This document shows, one piece after another, positions 22,053 to 30,630 of a stretch of 64,000 nucleotides of DNA. The DNA is taken from NCBI GenBank assembly GCA_002437905.1, contig DJRT01000004.1:1-64000 (forward strand). Reading direction: 5' to 3'. The DNA comes from Ruminococcaceae bacterium UBA6353 (GTDB lineage: Bacteria > Bacillota > Clostridia > Oscillospirales > Acutalibacteraceae). Within the stretch, counting starts at the first letter, position 1; every line of letters begins with the position of its first letter. The translations under genes were made by a program, and so were the position numbers. The notes below the pieces were generated by a model that made no database searches, was not told the DNA's origin, and saw only the letters and a program-made list of their open reading frames with translations.

Positions 22053-23882
22053 ATGAAAGAAGTAAAATCCCCCAAAAAGCCGCTGATCTACTACTACGGC
22101 ATCGTTCTGCTGATTATTCTGGTGTTCAACATGGTCGTATCGCCCCTGCTGATGAACGCCCGGGTAAAAGAGGTGGATTACGGCACCTTTATGCAAATGA
22201 TCGAGGAGAAAAACATCGGTAGCGTGGAGATTGACGACTCGGAGATCGTCTTCACAGACAAAAACAACGAACAGGTATACAAAACCGGCGAGATGAACGA
22301 TCCGACCCTGACCGAACGGCTGTATGCCTCCGGAGCCAAATTCACCCGGAATATTGAACAGGGCACCTCGCCGCTGCTCAGCTTCTTTCTGACCTTTATC
22401 CTGCCCATCCTCATTTTTGCAGCGCTGGGGCAGTATATGGCAAAAAAGATGATGTCCCAGGCCGGCGGCCCGAACGCCATGGCCTTTGGCATGGGCAAGA
22501 GCAACGCCAAGGTCTATGTTCCCTCCAGCGACGGCATCCGCTTTGCTGATGTGGCTGGCGAGGATGAGGCGAAGGAGAACCTGGCCGAGATTGTGGACTA
22601 CCTGCACAACCCGCAGAAGTATTCCGATGTGGGCGCCTCCATGCCAAAGGGTGTACTGCTTGTCGGCCCTCCCGGCACCGGCAAAACCATGCTGGCCAAG
22701 GCCGTGGCCGGCGAGGCCGGTGTGCCCTTCTTCTCCATGTCCGGCTCGGAGTTTGTGGAGATGTTCGTCGGCATGGGCGCCTCCAAGGTGCGTGACCTGT
22801 TCAAGCAGGCCAAGGAAAAGGCGCCCTGCATTGTGTTTATCGACGAGATTGATGCCATCGGCAAAAAGCGCGACGGCCAGCTTGGCGGCAATGATGAGCG
22901 TGAGCAGACCCTTAACCAGCTGCTGACCGAGATGGACGGCTTCGAGGGCAACAACGGCGTGATCATTCTGGCGGCGACCAACCGGCCGGAATCCCTGGAT
23001 CCGGCGCTGACGCGGCCCGGACGCTTTGACCGCCGTGTGCCCGTTGAGCTGCCTGATCTGGCCGGGCGCGAGGCCATCCTGCAGGTACACGCGAAGAAGA
23101 TCAAAACCGCGGACAATGTGGATTTTCACACCATTGCCCGCATGGCCGCAGGCACCTCCGGCGCTGAGCTGGCCAACATCATCAATGAGGCAGCCCTGCG
23201 GGCGGTGCGCAACGGGCGCACCGTTGTGGAGCAGGCCGATCTGGAGGAAAGCATCGAGGTCGTCATTGCCGGATACCAAAAGAAGAACGCCATCATGACC
23301 GATGCCGAAAAGAAGGTGGTGGCCTACCACGAAATCGGCCACGCACTGGTGGCCGCCCTGCAGACCGCCTCCGCCCCCGTGCAGAAGATCACCATTATCC
23401 CCCGCACCTCCGGTGCACTTGGCTACACCATGCAGGTGGAGCAGAACGACAAGGTGCTGATGACCAAAGAAGAACTGGAAAACAAAATCGCTACGCTGAC
23501 CGGCGGCCGCGCGGCGGAAGAAATCGTGTTCGGGCAGATCACCACCGGCGCCTCCAACGATATTGAGCAGGCCACCAAGCTGGCGCGGGCAATGATCACC
23601 CGTTACGGCATGACGGACGAATTTGACATGGTCGCCATGGAGACCGTCAGCAACCAATACCTCGGCGGGGACACCACACTGGCCTGTTCCGCTGAAACGC
23701 AGAAGGAGATCGACCGCAAGGTGGTGAAGACCGTGAAGGCACAGCACGAAAAGGCGCGCCGCCTGCTGGCGGACAACCGCCAGAAGCTGGACGAGCTGGC
23801 CGGTCACCTGTACGAAAAGGAGACCATCACCGGCAGCGAATTCATGGCCATTCTGAACCGGACAGGAGGCGCAGCGGTATGA
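22053..23882 (+). CDS. ftsH: ATP-dependent zinc metalloprotease FtsH
   Basis: A 609-residue membrane protease. Two N-terminal membrane segments (about residues 11-33 and 108-128) flank the external FtsH_ext domain. The AAA domain has Walker A GPPGTGKT at about 205-212, Walker B IVFIDEID and the second region of homology ending RPGRFDR. The zinc site is HEIGH at residues 426-430. It degrades misfolded membrane proteins and short-lived regulators. It overlaps the HdeD-like gene by four bases and has its own promoter. In many Firmicutes ftsH follows tilS-hpt; here it does not, so this may be one of several copies. Confidence 0.96.
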   Translation: MKEVKSPKKPLIYYYGIVLLIILVFNMVVSPLLMNARVKEVDYGTFMQMIEEKNIGSVEIDDSEIVFTDKNNEQVYKTGEMNDPTLTERLYASGAKFTRNIEQGTSPLLSFFLTFILPILIFAALGQYMAKKMMSQAGGPNAMAFGMGKSNAKVYVPSSDGIRFADVAGEDEAKENLAEIVDYLHNPQKYSDVGASMPKGVLLVGPPGTGKTMLAKAVAGEAGVPFFSMSGSEFVEMFVGMGASKVRDLFKQAKEKAPCIVFIDEIDAIGKKRDGQLGGNDEREQTLNQLLTEMDGFEGNNGVIILAATNRPESLDPALTRPGRFDRRVPVELPDLAGREAILQVHAKKIKTADNVDFHTIARMAAGTSGAELANIINEAALRAVRNGRTVVEQADLEESIEVVIAGYQKKNAIMTDAEKKVVAYHEIGHALVAALQTASAPVQKITIIPRTSGALGYTMQVEQNDKVLMTKEELENKIATLTGGRAAEEIVFGQITTGASNDIEQATKLARAMITRYGMTDEFDMVAMETVSNQYLGGDTTLACSAETQKEIDRKVVKTVKAQHEKARRLLADNRQKLDELAGHLYEKETITGSEFMAILNRTGGAAV

Positions 23883-24430
23883 GACGGAAAAACGCCATCG
23901 GATGGGGTGAGCTGGTCATTGGGCTGCTGCTGATCGCTCTGGGGATTTTCACACTTGTGCGTCCGGAGGGGGTACTGACCGGAACGGTTGTGCTCTACGG
24001 TGTAATTGCCGTGGTACTGGGCATTGAGGACATTGTGGCGTATGTGCGGCTGTCCCGATTTACCGGCTTCGGGCCCATGCTATCGCTGGTTTCGGGGATC
24101 CTCAGCGTGATGTGCGGCGTTATGTTGGTGGCCAACCCCAACCTGGGGAAATGGGCGCTGACGATCCTGGTGCCGGTGTGGTTCATCGCCCACTGCATCT
24201 CCGGGCTGGCACACGCCGCCCCGCTGCGCCTGCTGGGCGATCCGTTCTACTACGCCCTTACCCTGACGCTGAACATCCTGGGGCTGCTCCTCGGCCTGAT
24301 GATGCTGTTCAGCCCGGCGCTATCCTTCCTGACCCTCCGCGCTGTCAGCCTGCTGGTCGGCATATATCTGCTCCTGTTTGGTCTGGAAAGCGTTATTGCC
24401 GCTTTCCTCCGCCGCAACAGCGATTGGTAA
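23879..24430 (+). CDS. HdeD/DUF308-like membrane protein
   Basis: A 183-residue protein made of six membrane helices in three hairpins, with the DUF308 pattern of repeated G-rich helices (ELVIGLLLIALGIFTLVRPEG, then TVVLYGVIAVVLGIEDI). In enterobacteria HdeD takes part in acid resistance; the role in clostridia is not established. It starts inside the last codon of ftsH (ATGA) and is followed at 16 bases by a TetR gene, so ftsH, this gene and the regulator form one unit. A role in membrane stress alongside FtsH is an inference from context. Confidence 0.8.
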   Translation: MRRKNAIGWGELVIGLLLIALGIFTLVRPEGVLTGTVVLYGVIAVVLGIEDIVAYVRLSRFTGFGPMLSLVSGILSVMCGVMLVANPNLGKWALTILVPVWFIAHCISGLAHAAPLRLLGDPFYYALTLTLNILGLLLGLMMLFSPALSFLTLRAVSLLVGIYLLLFGLESVIAAFLRRNSDW

Positions 24431-24446
24431 GCAGGAGGGATACGCT

Positions 24447-25001
24447 ATGTCGCAGATCACCAAACGCGCCCTGGAGCAATCGCTCAAGAATCTGCTGCTG
24501 AAAAAGCCGCTGACTAAGATCACCATCAACGATATCGCCGATGACTGCGGCATCAACCGCATGACCTTTTACTACCACTTCAAGGACATCTACGATCTGG
24601 TGGAATGGGCCTGCATGGAGGATGCCCGCAAAGCCCTGGAGGAAAACAAAACCTACGACACATGGCAGCAGGGCTTTCTGCAGATCTTTGAAGCAGTGCG
24701 CAGCAACAAGCCCTTTGTGATGAATGTCTACCGCTGTGTGCACCAGGAACAGGTGGAAAAATACCTCAAGCCCCTCGTAGACGACCTGATCCTGGGCGTG
24801 ATCAACGAGGAGGCGGTCGGCATGACCGTGCGCGAGGAGGATAAGGACTTCATCGCGCAGGTCTACTCCTACATCTTTATCGGCCTGATGCTGGACTGGA
24901 TCAAGGACGATATGCGCGAGGATCCGGCGGACATCGTGGAGAGGCTGGGTAAGCTGATCAAGGGTTCGGTTTCCGCCGCTCTGGCGAAATTCAAGCGGTG
25001 A
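24447..25001 (+). CDS. TetR/AcrR family regulator (DhaS-like C-terminal domain)
   Basis: A 184-residue protein started at the ATG behind GCAGGAGGG. The N-terminus SQITKRALEQSLKNLLLKK then LTKITINDIADDCGINRMTFYYHF is the variant TetR helix-turn-helix found with TetR_C_8 domains (DhaS, regulators of dihydroxyacetone or stress genes). It is the last gene of the ftsH unit and is followed by a terminator and the oleate hydratase gene, whose promoter carries a 10-bp inverted repeat. It may act as activator or repressor of either. The effector is unknown. Confidence 0.88.
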   Translation: MSQITKRALEQSLKNLLLKKPLTKITINDIADDCGINRMTFYYHFKDIYDLVEWACMEDARKALEENKTYDTWQQGFLQIFEAVRSNKPFVMNVYRCVHQEQVEKYLKPLVDDLILGVINEEAVGMTVREEDKDFIAQVYSYIFIGLMLDWIKDDMREDPADIVERLGKLIKGSVSAALAKFKR

Positions 25002-25048
25002 TTTTTTAAGCATATTCCGCAATTTGATAAAATTTTCGGCACTTCCCC

Positions 25049-25082
25049 GCTCCGTGATAAAAGTCTTATCACGGAGCTTTTT
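25049..25082 (+). terminator. Terminator after the TetR gene
   Basis: GCTCCGTGATAA (25049-25060) pairs with TTATCACGGAGC (25066-25077), then a T-run. Confidence 0.86.
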
Positions 25083-25128
25083 CTGTTTATTGTAAAAACC
25101 GGAAACAGGGATATACTGTAAACAGAAA
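25080..25128. promoter_or_regulatory. 10-bp inverted repeat bracketing the oleate hydratase promoter
   Basis: TTTCTGTTTA (25080-25089) and TAAACAGAAA (25119-25128) are perfect inverted copies that lie just outside the -35 and -10 boxes. This is a likely regulator site, possibly for the adjacent TetR protein. Confidence 0.55.
25090..25117 (+). promoter_or_regulatory. Promoter of the oleate hydratase gene
   Basis: TTGTAA (25090-25095) and TATACT (25112-25117) with a 16-base spacer. Confidence 0.65.
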
Positions 25129-25154
25129 CCAAAAAACATCAGGAGGTCTTGTAT

Positions 25155-26948
25155 ATGTATTACTCTGCCGGAACCTATGAATCCTTTGCCCACCCGGAAA
25201 AGCCGCAAGGCGTAGATAAAAAATCTGCCTATATCATCGGCACCGGCCTTGCCGGCCTGACGGCCGCCTTCTACCTTGTCCGCGACGGACAGATGAAGGG
25301 GGAACACATCCACCTGCTGGAAAAGCTGGAGCTGGCCGGCGGCAGCTGCGACGGCCGCAAGGATGTGACCAAGGGCTTCTTCATGCGCGGCGGGCGCGAG
25401 ATGGATAACCATTTTGAAGTGATGTGGGACACCTTCCGCGATGTGCCGTCCATTGAAACGCCGGGCGTTTCTGTGCTGGATGAATACTACTGGCTGAACA
25501 AGCACGATCCGAACTATTCGCTCTGCCGGGCCACGGTGAACCGCGGCGAGGACGCCCACACCGACAAGAAATTTGCGCTGGATAAGGAATCCGCGCTGGC
25601 ACTGTCCAAGCTGTTCCTCACCCCGGAAAAGGATCTGGAGGACAAAAAGATCTCGGATGTGCTGCCGGAGTCCTTCTGGGACACCAATTTCTGGCTGTAC
25701 TGGCAGACCATGTTCGCCTTCCAGCGCTGGTCCAGCGCCCTGGAGATGAAGCGCTATCTGTGCCGCTATGTGCACCATATCGACGGGCTGCCGGATTTCA
25801 GCGCCCTGCGGTTCACCAAGTACAACCAGTATGAGAGCATGATCCTGCCGCTGGTGAAATACCTGGAGGCACACGGCGTACACATTGAGTACGGCATGGA
25901 TGTTAAAAATGTCATCATCGCAACTGAGGGCGATAAAAAGGTTGCTAAGCAGATTGTCTATGTGAAGGGCGGCAAGGAGCAGACCATCGACCTGATCGAG
26001 GACGACCTGGTGTTCATCACCAACGGCTGCTGCACCGACACCTCCTGCTACGGCGACCAGACCCATGCGCCCGACCTGTCGCAGGTGAAAAACGGCTACG
26101 GCGAATCGTGGGATATGTGGAAAGCCATCGCAGCCCAGGCGGAGCACGGCGAATACGGCAATCCGGACAATTTCTGCAGCGACATCGACGCCACCAACTG
26201 GATGAGCGCTACCGTCGCCACCTCCGATGACGAGGTGATCCAACACATCATGAACATCTGCAAGCGGGACCCCCGCAGCGGCAAGGTGACCACCGGCGGC
26301 ATTGTCACCGTGAAGGACAGCACCGACCACTGGTATCTCTCCTGGACCATCAACCGTCAGCCGCAGTTCAAGGCGCAGGACAAGAACATGGTGCTTGTGT
26401 GGCTGTATTCGCTGCATACCGACCGCGAAGGCAACTATGTGAAGAAGGCCATGCGCGACTGCACCGGTGAGGAGGTATGCCGCGAGTGGCTGTACCACAT
26501 CGGTGTGCCGGAGGAGCGGATTGAAGCGCTGGCACACGACGCCTGCAACACCACCACCTGCTTTATGCCGTATATCAATGCCTTCTTCCAGCCGCGCAAG
26601 GAGTCTGACCGCCCGAAGGTGGTGCCGGATGGCGCTGTAAACTTTGCCTTCATCGGGCAGTTTGCCGAGACGCCGCGCGACACCATCTTTACCACCGAAT
26701 ATTCCATGCGCACCGGCATGGAATCGGTCTACACCCTGCTGGATATCGACCGCGGCGTGCCGGAGGTCTGGGGCAGCAAATACGATGTGCGGGAGCTGCT
26801 GCGCGCCTGCTACTACGCCATTGATAAAAAGCCGCTCAGCGAGGCGCCGCTTTCCTTTGCGGAAAAGGAGCTGCTGAAGATCGCCCTGAAAAAGGGCAAG
26901 GGAACGGACATTGAGCTGCTGCTGAAAGAAAGCGGCCTGATCGAATAA
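25155..26948 (+). CDS. ohyA: Oleate hydratase (MCRA family)
   Basis: A 597-residue flavoprotein started at the ATG eight bases behind AGGAGG. The FAD-binding loop YIIGTGLAGLTAAF is at about residues 26-39, and RGGREMDNHFE carries Glu82, the residue expected to activate water in this family. It hydrates the cis-9 double bond of oleate and linoleate to 10-hydroxy fatty acids without net redox change, which detoxifies host and dietary unsaturated fatty acids. It is transcribed alone between two terminators, from a promoter flanked by a 10-bp inverted repeat. The preceding TetR gene is the obvious candidate regulator. The length and motifs fit the family throughout. Confidence 0.94.
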   Translation: MYYSAGTYESFAHPEKPQGVDKKSAYIIGTGLAGLTAAFYLVRDGQMKGEHIHLLEKLELAGGSCDGRKDVTKGFFMRGGREMDNHFEVMWDTFRDVPSIETPGVSVLDEYYWLNKHDPNYSLCRATVNRGEDAHTDKKFALDKESALALSKLFLTPEKDLEDKKISDVLPESFWDTNFWLYWQTMFAFQRWSSALEMKRYLCRYVHHIDGLPDFSALRFTKYNQYESMILPLVKYLEAHGVHIEYGMDVKNVIIATEGDKKVAKQIVYVKGGKEQTIDLIEDDLVFITNGCCTDTSCYGDQTHAPDLSQVKNGYGESWDMWKAIAAQAEHGEYGNPDNFCSDIDATNWMSATVATSDDEVIQHIMNICKRDPRSGKVTTGGIVTVKDSTDHWYLSWTINRQPQFKAQDKNMVLVWLYSLHTDREGNYVKKAMRDCTGEEVCREWLYHIGVPEERIEALAHDACNTTTCFMPYINAFFQPRKESDRPKVVPDGAVNFAFIGQFAETPRDTIFTTEYSMRTGMESVYTLLDIDRGVPEVWGSKYDVRELLRACYYAIDKKPLSEAPLSFAEKELLKIALKKGKGTDIELLLKESGLIE

Positions 26949-26968
26949 CCCTGCCAAGAGCAAACGCC

Positions 26969-27008
26969 AAAGGGCGGTGGATACCAAATTGGTATCCACC
27001 GCCCTTTT
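26969..27008. terminator. Bidirectional terminator between convergent genes
   Basis: A 17-base arm at 26969-26985 pairs perfectly with 26991-27007 around AAATT. T-rich and A-rich edges allow use from both the oleate hydratase gene and the ATPase gene. Confidence 0.88.
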
Positions 27009-27017
27009 CGGTCGTGT

Positions 27018-27533
27018 TCACAGTGGAATATCCGCCGGATAGGCCGTATCAATGAGGCAGCAGCGCAGCCCGTGCGCCCGGCAACCCTGCAGCACAGCGG
27101 CATTATCCTCACACAGTGCCTGCAGGGTGCACGCGCTGTCATCCAGCCGTTTCTCGATCACGCTGGCATAGCGGCAGATATCCGCAAAATGCGTCCGGAT
27201 ATACCGCTCACTCATCACCAGGCAGATATACCGCATCTGCGCCAGCTGCGCCGGTGTAAACTCCTTTTGCCAATCAAACGGGATATAGCAGCCCTCCACA
27301 ATCAGGTTCTGGGCATTTTCCAGCGCGGTTTTGATCATTTCACGCACGATCGGCCACAGATAGGCCGTCAGCGCTGCATCCCCGCTGGCCGGCGTCAGCG
27401 CCGTATGGCCGCTGCGGATCAGCCCCATCTTCAGGTGATCAATCGAGAGATACGGATACCGGTATTGTTCCAGCAGCCGCTGTGCCAGCGCGGTCTTGCC
27501 GGTGTGGGACGCCCCGGCAATCAGAATGATCAC
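27018..27533 (-). CDS. P-loop NTPase / small kinase-like protein
   Basis: A 171-residue protein with a P-loop at its very N-terminus, LIAGASHTGKTALAQRLL, then DHLKMGLIRSG, reminiscent of zeta-toxin, shikimate- or adenylate-kinase-like folds. The function is unknown; transfer of a phosphate to a small molecule is plausible. The start is ambiguous: the ribosome site AGGAGGT abuts an ATG (27537-27539), while GTG two codons later (27531-27533) has normal spacing and is chosen. Residues near the end (LRCCLIDTAYP) have no known role. It is separated from the upstream zinc-ribbon gene by a terminator. Confidence 0.72.
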   Translation of the reverse strand: MIILIAGASHTGKTALAQRLLEQYRYPYLSIDHLKMGLIRSGHTALTPASGDAALTAYLWPIVREMIKTALENAQNLIVEGCYIPFDWQKEFTPAQLAQMRYICLVMSERYIRTHFADICRYASVIEKRLDDSACTLQALCEDNAAVLQGCRAHGLRCCLIDTAYPADIPL

Positions 27534-27555
27534 AGCCATACCTCCTGACAGAGCA

Positions 27556-27595
27556 AAAAGCAGCCTGGCCGCCAAAAGGCGACCCGGCTGCTTTT
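27556..27595 (-). terminator. Terminator after the zinc-ribbon gene
   Basis: AAAAGCAGCC (27556-27565) pairs with GGCTGCTTTT (27586-27595), with an inner GCC-AAAA-GGC stem; a T-run follows on the minus strand. Confidence 0.8.
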
Positions 27596-27612
27596 GTGCT
27601 TTTTCTCACAGC

Positions 27613-27972
27613 CTACAGCTCTTTGCCGCACTTGTTGCAATAGGCGGCGTCCTCCGGATTGGTTCCGCCGCACGCAGCGCAGGTCTTCTTGCCGCGGCTG
27701 TTATCAATCTCCGCCTGCAGGCGGGCATTTTCCGCATTCAGCTCATCCACCTGCTTGAGCAGCTCCTCAACGGTCTCCTCCGGGAGCTCTGCGCCATTGC
27801 GGCGGCTTTCGTACAGCAGACGGCCGAGAGCCTCCATCGTTACCTCGATGGCATGCTCATTTTCCGCAATCTTGAGCTTGGATTTCGCCAGACCGGCCAC
27901 ATCCGTCGCCTTACGGCCGGCTGCTTCGGCCAGCTCCTTTGCCTTGCATACAACATCTTCCCAGGTTGTCAT
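27613..27972 (-). CDS. Coiled-coil zinc-ribbon protein
   Basis: A 119-residue protein. The N-terminus is an amphipathic helix (EDVVCKAKELAEAAGRKATD), the middle about residues 60-90 is a predicted coiled coil (VEELLKQVDELNAENARLQ), and the C-terminus is a zinc ribbon CAACGGTNPEDAAYCNKCG. This arrangement is common in small clostridial proteins of unknown function. It has its own promoter inside the end of hemZ and a terminator behind it, so it is a single-gene unit. Membrane or cytoplasmic location is unclear. Confidence 0.78.
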   Translation of the reverse strand: MTTWEDVVCKAKELAEAAGRKATDVAGLAKSKLKIAENEHAIEVTMEALGRLLYESRRNGAELPEETVEELLKQVDELNAENARLQAEIDNSRGKKTCAACGGTNPEDAAYCNKCGKEL

Positions 27973-28006
27973 GATAACCGCTCCTTCACCTTATGGATTT
28001 GCTTAT

Positions 28007-28035
28007 ATTATACATCCGCACAGGCAGTTTTGCAA
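28007..28035 (-). promoter_or_regulatory. Promoter nested in the 3' end of hemZ
   Basis: On the minus strand TTGCAA (28030-28035) and TATAAT (28007-28012) with a 17-base spacer; the -10 box contains the hemZ stop codon (28008-28010). It serves the zinc-ribbon gene at 27613-27972. Confidence 0.75.
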
Positions 28036-29507
28036 TGCTTTTCGTAAAATTCCGGCACCGCATTCTTGCGGGCCAGCATCTCCTCCAGTCCCGTATTGTA
28101 TTCATACGGGAACTTATAATTGAATATGCGCTCCAGATAATCGCTGCCGGGCTTTTTCAGCTTGCTGACGGCGCCCGCGCCGCAGGCCAGGATGGTATGG
28201 GTCTCATCCATGATGTACACATTGTACAGGCCCTCGAAGCCCGGCTTCGCCCAGCCGACATTTTCCTGGTTGCCCACCGTGCGGCTTTGCCGGTACAGGT
28301 AATACGGCCGGTAGCCGGCAGCCGGCAGCCGGTCGGCGGAAAGCTGCACCATACGCACCGCATCGTCCTTCACACGGTAATCCGCCCGGTGCTGCAGCAT
28401 CAGGTTGGAGGCACGCTTCATGGACAGCGTATGCACGGTCACGCTTTCCGGCTGCAGCTGCAGGATCCTTTCCAGCGTATCGGCAAAGCCGGCGTAAGTA
28501 TCCCCCGGCAGGCCGGCGATCAGATCGGTATTTACATTGGCAAAGCCGACCTGCCGCGCCAGATCAAACGCCGTATAGAACTGCTCCACCGTATGGCGGC
28601 GGCCGATGGCATCCAGCACCGGCTGCTGCAGGGTCTGCGGATTGATGCTGACACGCCCGACACCGGCGCGGCGGATAACCTCCAGCTTTTCCCGCGTTAC
28701 GGTGTCCGGCCGGCCGGCCTCCACCGTATATTCCCGCAGGTGGCTCAGATCAAAGCAGCGCTCTACGGTATCCAGCAGCCGGGAAAGCTGCTCCGGCGAA
28801 AGCGTGGTCGGCGTACCGCCGCCAAAATAGACCGTTTCCAGCCGCAGACCGAGCCGTGCAGCCAGCCCGCCCGTATAGGCAAGCTCCCGGCACAGCTGCT
28901 CCACATAGGTGGGGATCAGCCGCCTGGCCTGCACCACAGTCTGCGAAACAAAAGAACAGTAATCACAACGGGTGGGGCAAAACGGGATGGAGACATACAG
29001 GCTGAAGGAATTGGGCGCAGAAAGCGCCAGCAGCTCATCCTCCACCCCCAGCGTCTGGCGGCAAAGCGCCGTCTTCTCCTCGCTGACCAGCAGCCGGTCG
29101 CGCAGATAGGCCAGCGCGGCGGCCTCCCCCTGCTCCCGCACCAGGCGGCGCAGCAGCTTGACCGGCCGCACACCCGTCACCAGCCCCCATTTCTGTGTAA
29201 AGCCGAGCAGCTTAACAAGCAAATGGTACAGCAGAGTACACAGCCACAGCTCACACTCGTCTGCCGGGGACGCCGGCGGCAGAAGCGTCTCCTGCTGCTC
29301 GTCAAAGCCGTCCAGCACCAGCCGGCAGCAGAGGCGCACCCCCTGGGCATCGGCCGCCATGCAGCAAAATGCCTGTACGCCATCCGTCGGCGCCGGCGCC
29401 GGCAGTGTCTCCACCACCTGCGTGACGATCTTCTCCTGCGGCAAAAACAGGCGGCTGACATTCTCCAATTCAAAGTGGAAATCATTTCCCTGTAAATACA
29501 GCTTCAT
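28008..29507 (-). CDS. hemZ: Coproporphyrinogen III oxidase-like radical SAM protein HemZ
   Basis: A 499-residue protein started at the ATG four bases after the upstream stop. An N-terminal domain of about 170 residues precedes the radical SAM core, with the cluster motif CPTRCDYC and the HemN-like YFGGGTPTTLSPEQL and VEAGRPDTV segments. HemZ proteins are oxygen-independent coproporphyrinogen oxidase relatives found in Firmicutes; many such relatives are haem chaperones or act on other substrates, so decarboxylase activity is not certain. It ends the recJ-rel-dtd-MBL-hemZ run, a gene order seen in many clostridia. Confidence 0.88.
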   Translation of the reverse strand: MKLYLQGNDFHFELENVSRLFLPQEKIVTQVVETLPAPAPTDGVQAFCCMAADAQGVRLCCRLVLDGFDEQQETLLPPASPADECELWLCTLLYHLLVKLLGFTQKWGLVTGVRPVKLLRRLVREQGEAAALAYLRDRLLVSEEKTALCRQTLGVEDELLALSAPNSFSLYVSIPFCPTRCDYCSFVSQTVVQARRLIPTYVEQLCRELAYTGGLAARLGLRLETVYFGGGTPTTLSPEQLSRLLDTVERCFDLSHLREYTVEAGRPDTVTREKLEVIRRAGVGRVSINPQTLQQPVLDAIGRRHTVEQFYTAFDLARQVGFANVNTDLIAGLPGDTYAGFADTLERILQLQPESVTVHTLSMKRASNLMLQHRADYRVKDDAVRMVQLSADRLPAAGYRPYYLYRQSRTVGNQENVGWAKPGFEGLYNVYIMDETHTILACGAGAVSKLKKPGSDYLERIFNYKFPYEYNTGLEEMLARKNAVPEFYEKHCKTACADV

Positions 29508-29511
29508 CCGG

Positions 29512-30156
29512 TTACTTCCATGCCTCCGCCATATATCCGTTATTTTTCCGCTCATCCTCCAGCGTGGTCGGCTCCCCGTGGCCGGGGTACACCCGCCGGT
29601 CACCCGGCAGCTCTGCCAGCTTTTTCAGCGAACGGCGCAGCACGGCGGCATCCCCACCGGGGAAATCCGTGCGGCCGACGCTGCGGCAGAAAAGGGTATC
29701 TCCGCTGAGCAGCCACTCACCGGTATCCAGGCAGATGCCGCCCGGCGTGTGGCCGGGGGTCTCCAGCACCCGCAGGGTACACGCCCCCAGCGGCAGGGTA
29801 TCCCCCTCATACAGCCGGCGGCCGGCCCGCAGCGGCGGTATGGCTGTGCCATCCGCCAGCAGCGCCGTCAGGTTGCGGCAGGCGTCGGTCAGCGCCGGCT
29901 CATCCCCCGCCCCAACCAGCAGCGCAGCTCCCGTTGCCCGGCACACAGCATCAGCCGCCAGCATATGGTCAAAGTGCGCATGCGTCAGCACCACCCCAAG
30001 AATATGCAGCGAAAGCGCCTGCACCGCCTGCAGCAGCCGCTGCGGCTCATCCCCCGGATCCACCACATAGCCGCTGCCGCCCGGGCAGTCGTACAAGATA
30101 TAGCAATTGGTCTCCAGCGCGCCCACCGGCAGCGCCATGATCTGCAGCTGACTCAT
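29512..30156 (-). CDS. Metallo-beta-lactamase-fold hydrolase (glyoxalase II-like)
   Basis: A 214-residue cytosolic enzyme whose ATG overlaps the dtd stop codon by four bases. The metal site is the THAHFDHM motif near residue 60, with further ligands in TPGHTPGG, LSGDTLF and YPGHGEPTT. The length and motif spacing match glyoxalase II-like hydrolases of the YcbL type, which act on thioesters of glutathione or other thiols. The physiological substrate is uncertain in an organism that probably lacks glutathione. It is always found in this position between dtd and hemZ in related bacteria, as far as I recall. Confidence 0.87.
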   Translation of the reverse strand: MSQLQIMALPVGALETNCYILYDCPGGSGYVVDPGDEPQRLLQAVQALSLHILGVVLTHAHFDHMLAADAVCRATGAALLVGAGDEPALTDACRNLTALLADGTAIPPLRAGRRLYEGDTLPLGACTLRVLETPGHTPGGICLDTGEWLLSGDTLFCRSVGRTDFPGGDAAVLRRSLKKLAELPGDRRVYPGHGEPTTLEDERKNNGYMAEAWK

Positions 30157-30611
30157 TTCTTCTTCCACTCTTCCGTATCCAGCAGGATGGTAACCGGCCC
30201 GTCATTCAGCAGCTCCACCTGCATATCGGCGCCAAATACGCCGGTTTGTACCTCGGCCACGCCGGCCTTCTTCAGTTCGCTGACCACCGTCTCAAACAGC
30301 GGCAGCGCCGTCTCCGGCCGCGCTGCAGCAAAGAAATCCGGCCGCCGGCCGTGCCGGGTATCGGCGCACAGCGTAAACTGCGATACCGCCAGCACACCAC
30401 CGCCGATATCCAGCACTGAGCGGTTCATCTTTCCGCTCTCATCGCGGAATACCCGCAGATTGGCCACCTTCTGCGCCAGCACGGCCGCCTCGGCAGCTGT
30501 ATCTTCCTGCTGTACGCCCACAAGCAGCAGCACGCCGGCCGCGACTGCGCCGACTACTTCGCCATCCACCGTCACACTGGCGTGAGATACCCTTTGGAAA
30601 ACCGCTTTCAT
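30153..30611 (-). CDS. dtd: D-aminoacyl-tRNA deacylase
   Basis: A 152-residue protein of standard length. The two active-site motifs are SQFTL (about residues 77-81) and NDGPVT (136-141); the latter has Asp where most homologues have another residue, before the conserved Gly-Pro pair that forms the chiral filter. It removes D-amino acids and glycine from mischarged tRNAs. It sits 19 bases behind the rel gene and overlaps the metallo-beta-lactamase gene. The rel-dtd order is widely conserved in Firmicutes and supports the assignment. Confidence 0.95.
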   Translation of the reverse strand: MKAVFQRVSHASVTVDGEVVGAVAAGVLLLVGVQQEDTAAEAAVLAQKVANLRVFRDESGKMNRSVLDIGGGVLAVSQFTLCADTRHGRRPDFFAAARPETALPLFETVVSELKKAGVAEVQTGVFGADMQVELLNDGPVTILLDTEEWKKK

Positions 30612-30630
30612 GCCATCCGTCCTTTTTCTG

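Noticed and set aside
22020..23807. 595-codon frame antisense to ftsH
   Set aside because: His/Gly/Leu-rich shadow translation without any family motif; ftsH is unquestionable.
24393..26999. 868-codon frame antisense to the TetR and oleate hydratase genes
   Set aside because: Spans two genes and their terminator; composition is that of a reversed codon pattern.
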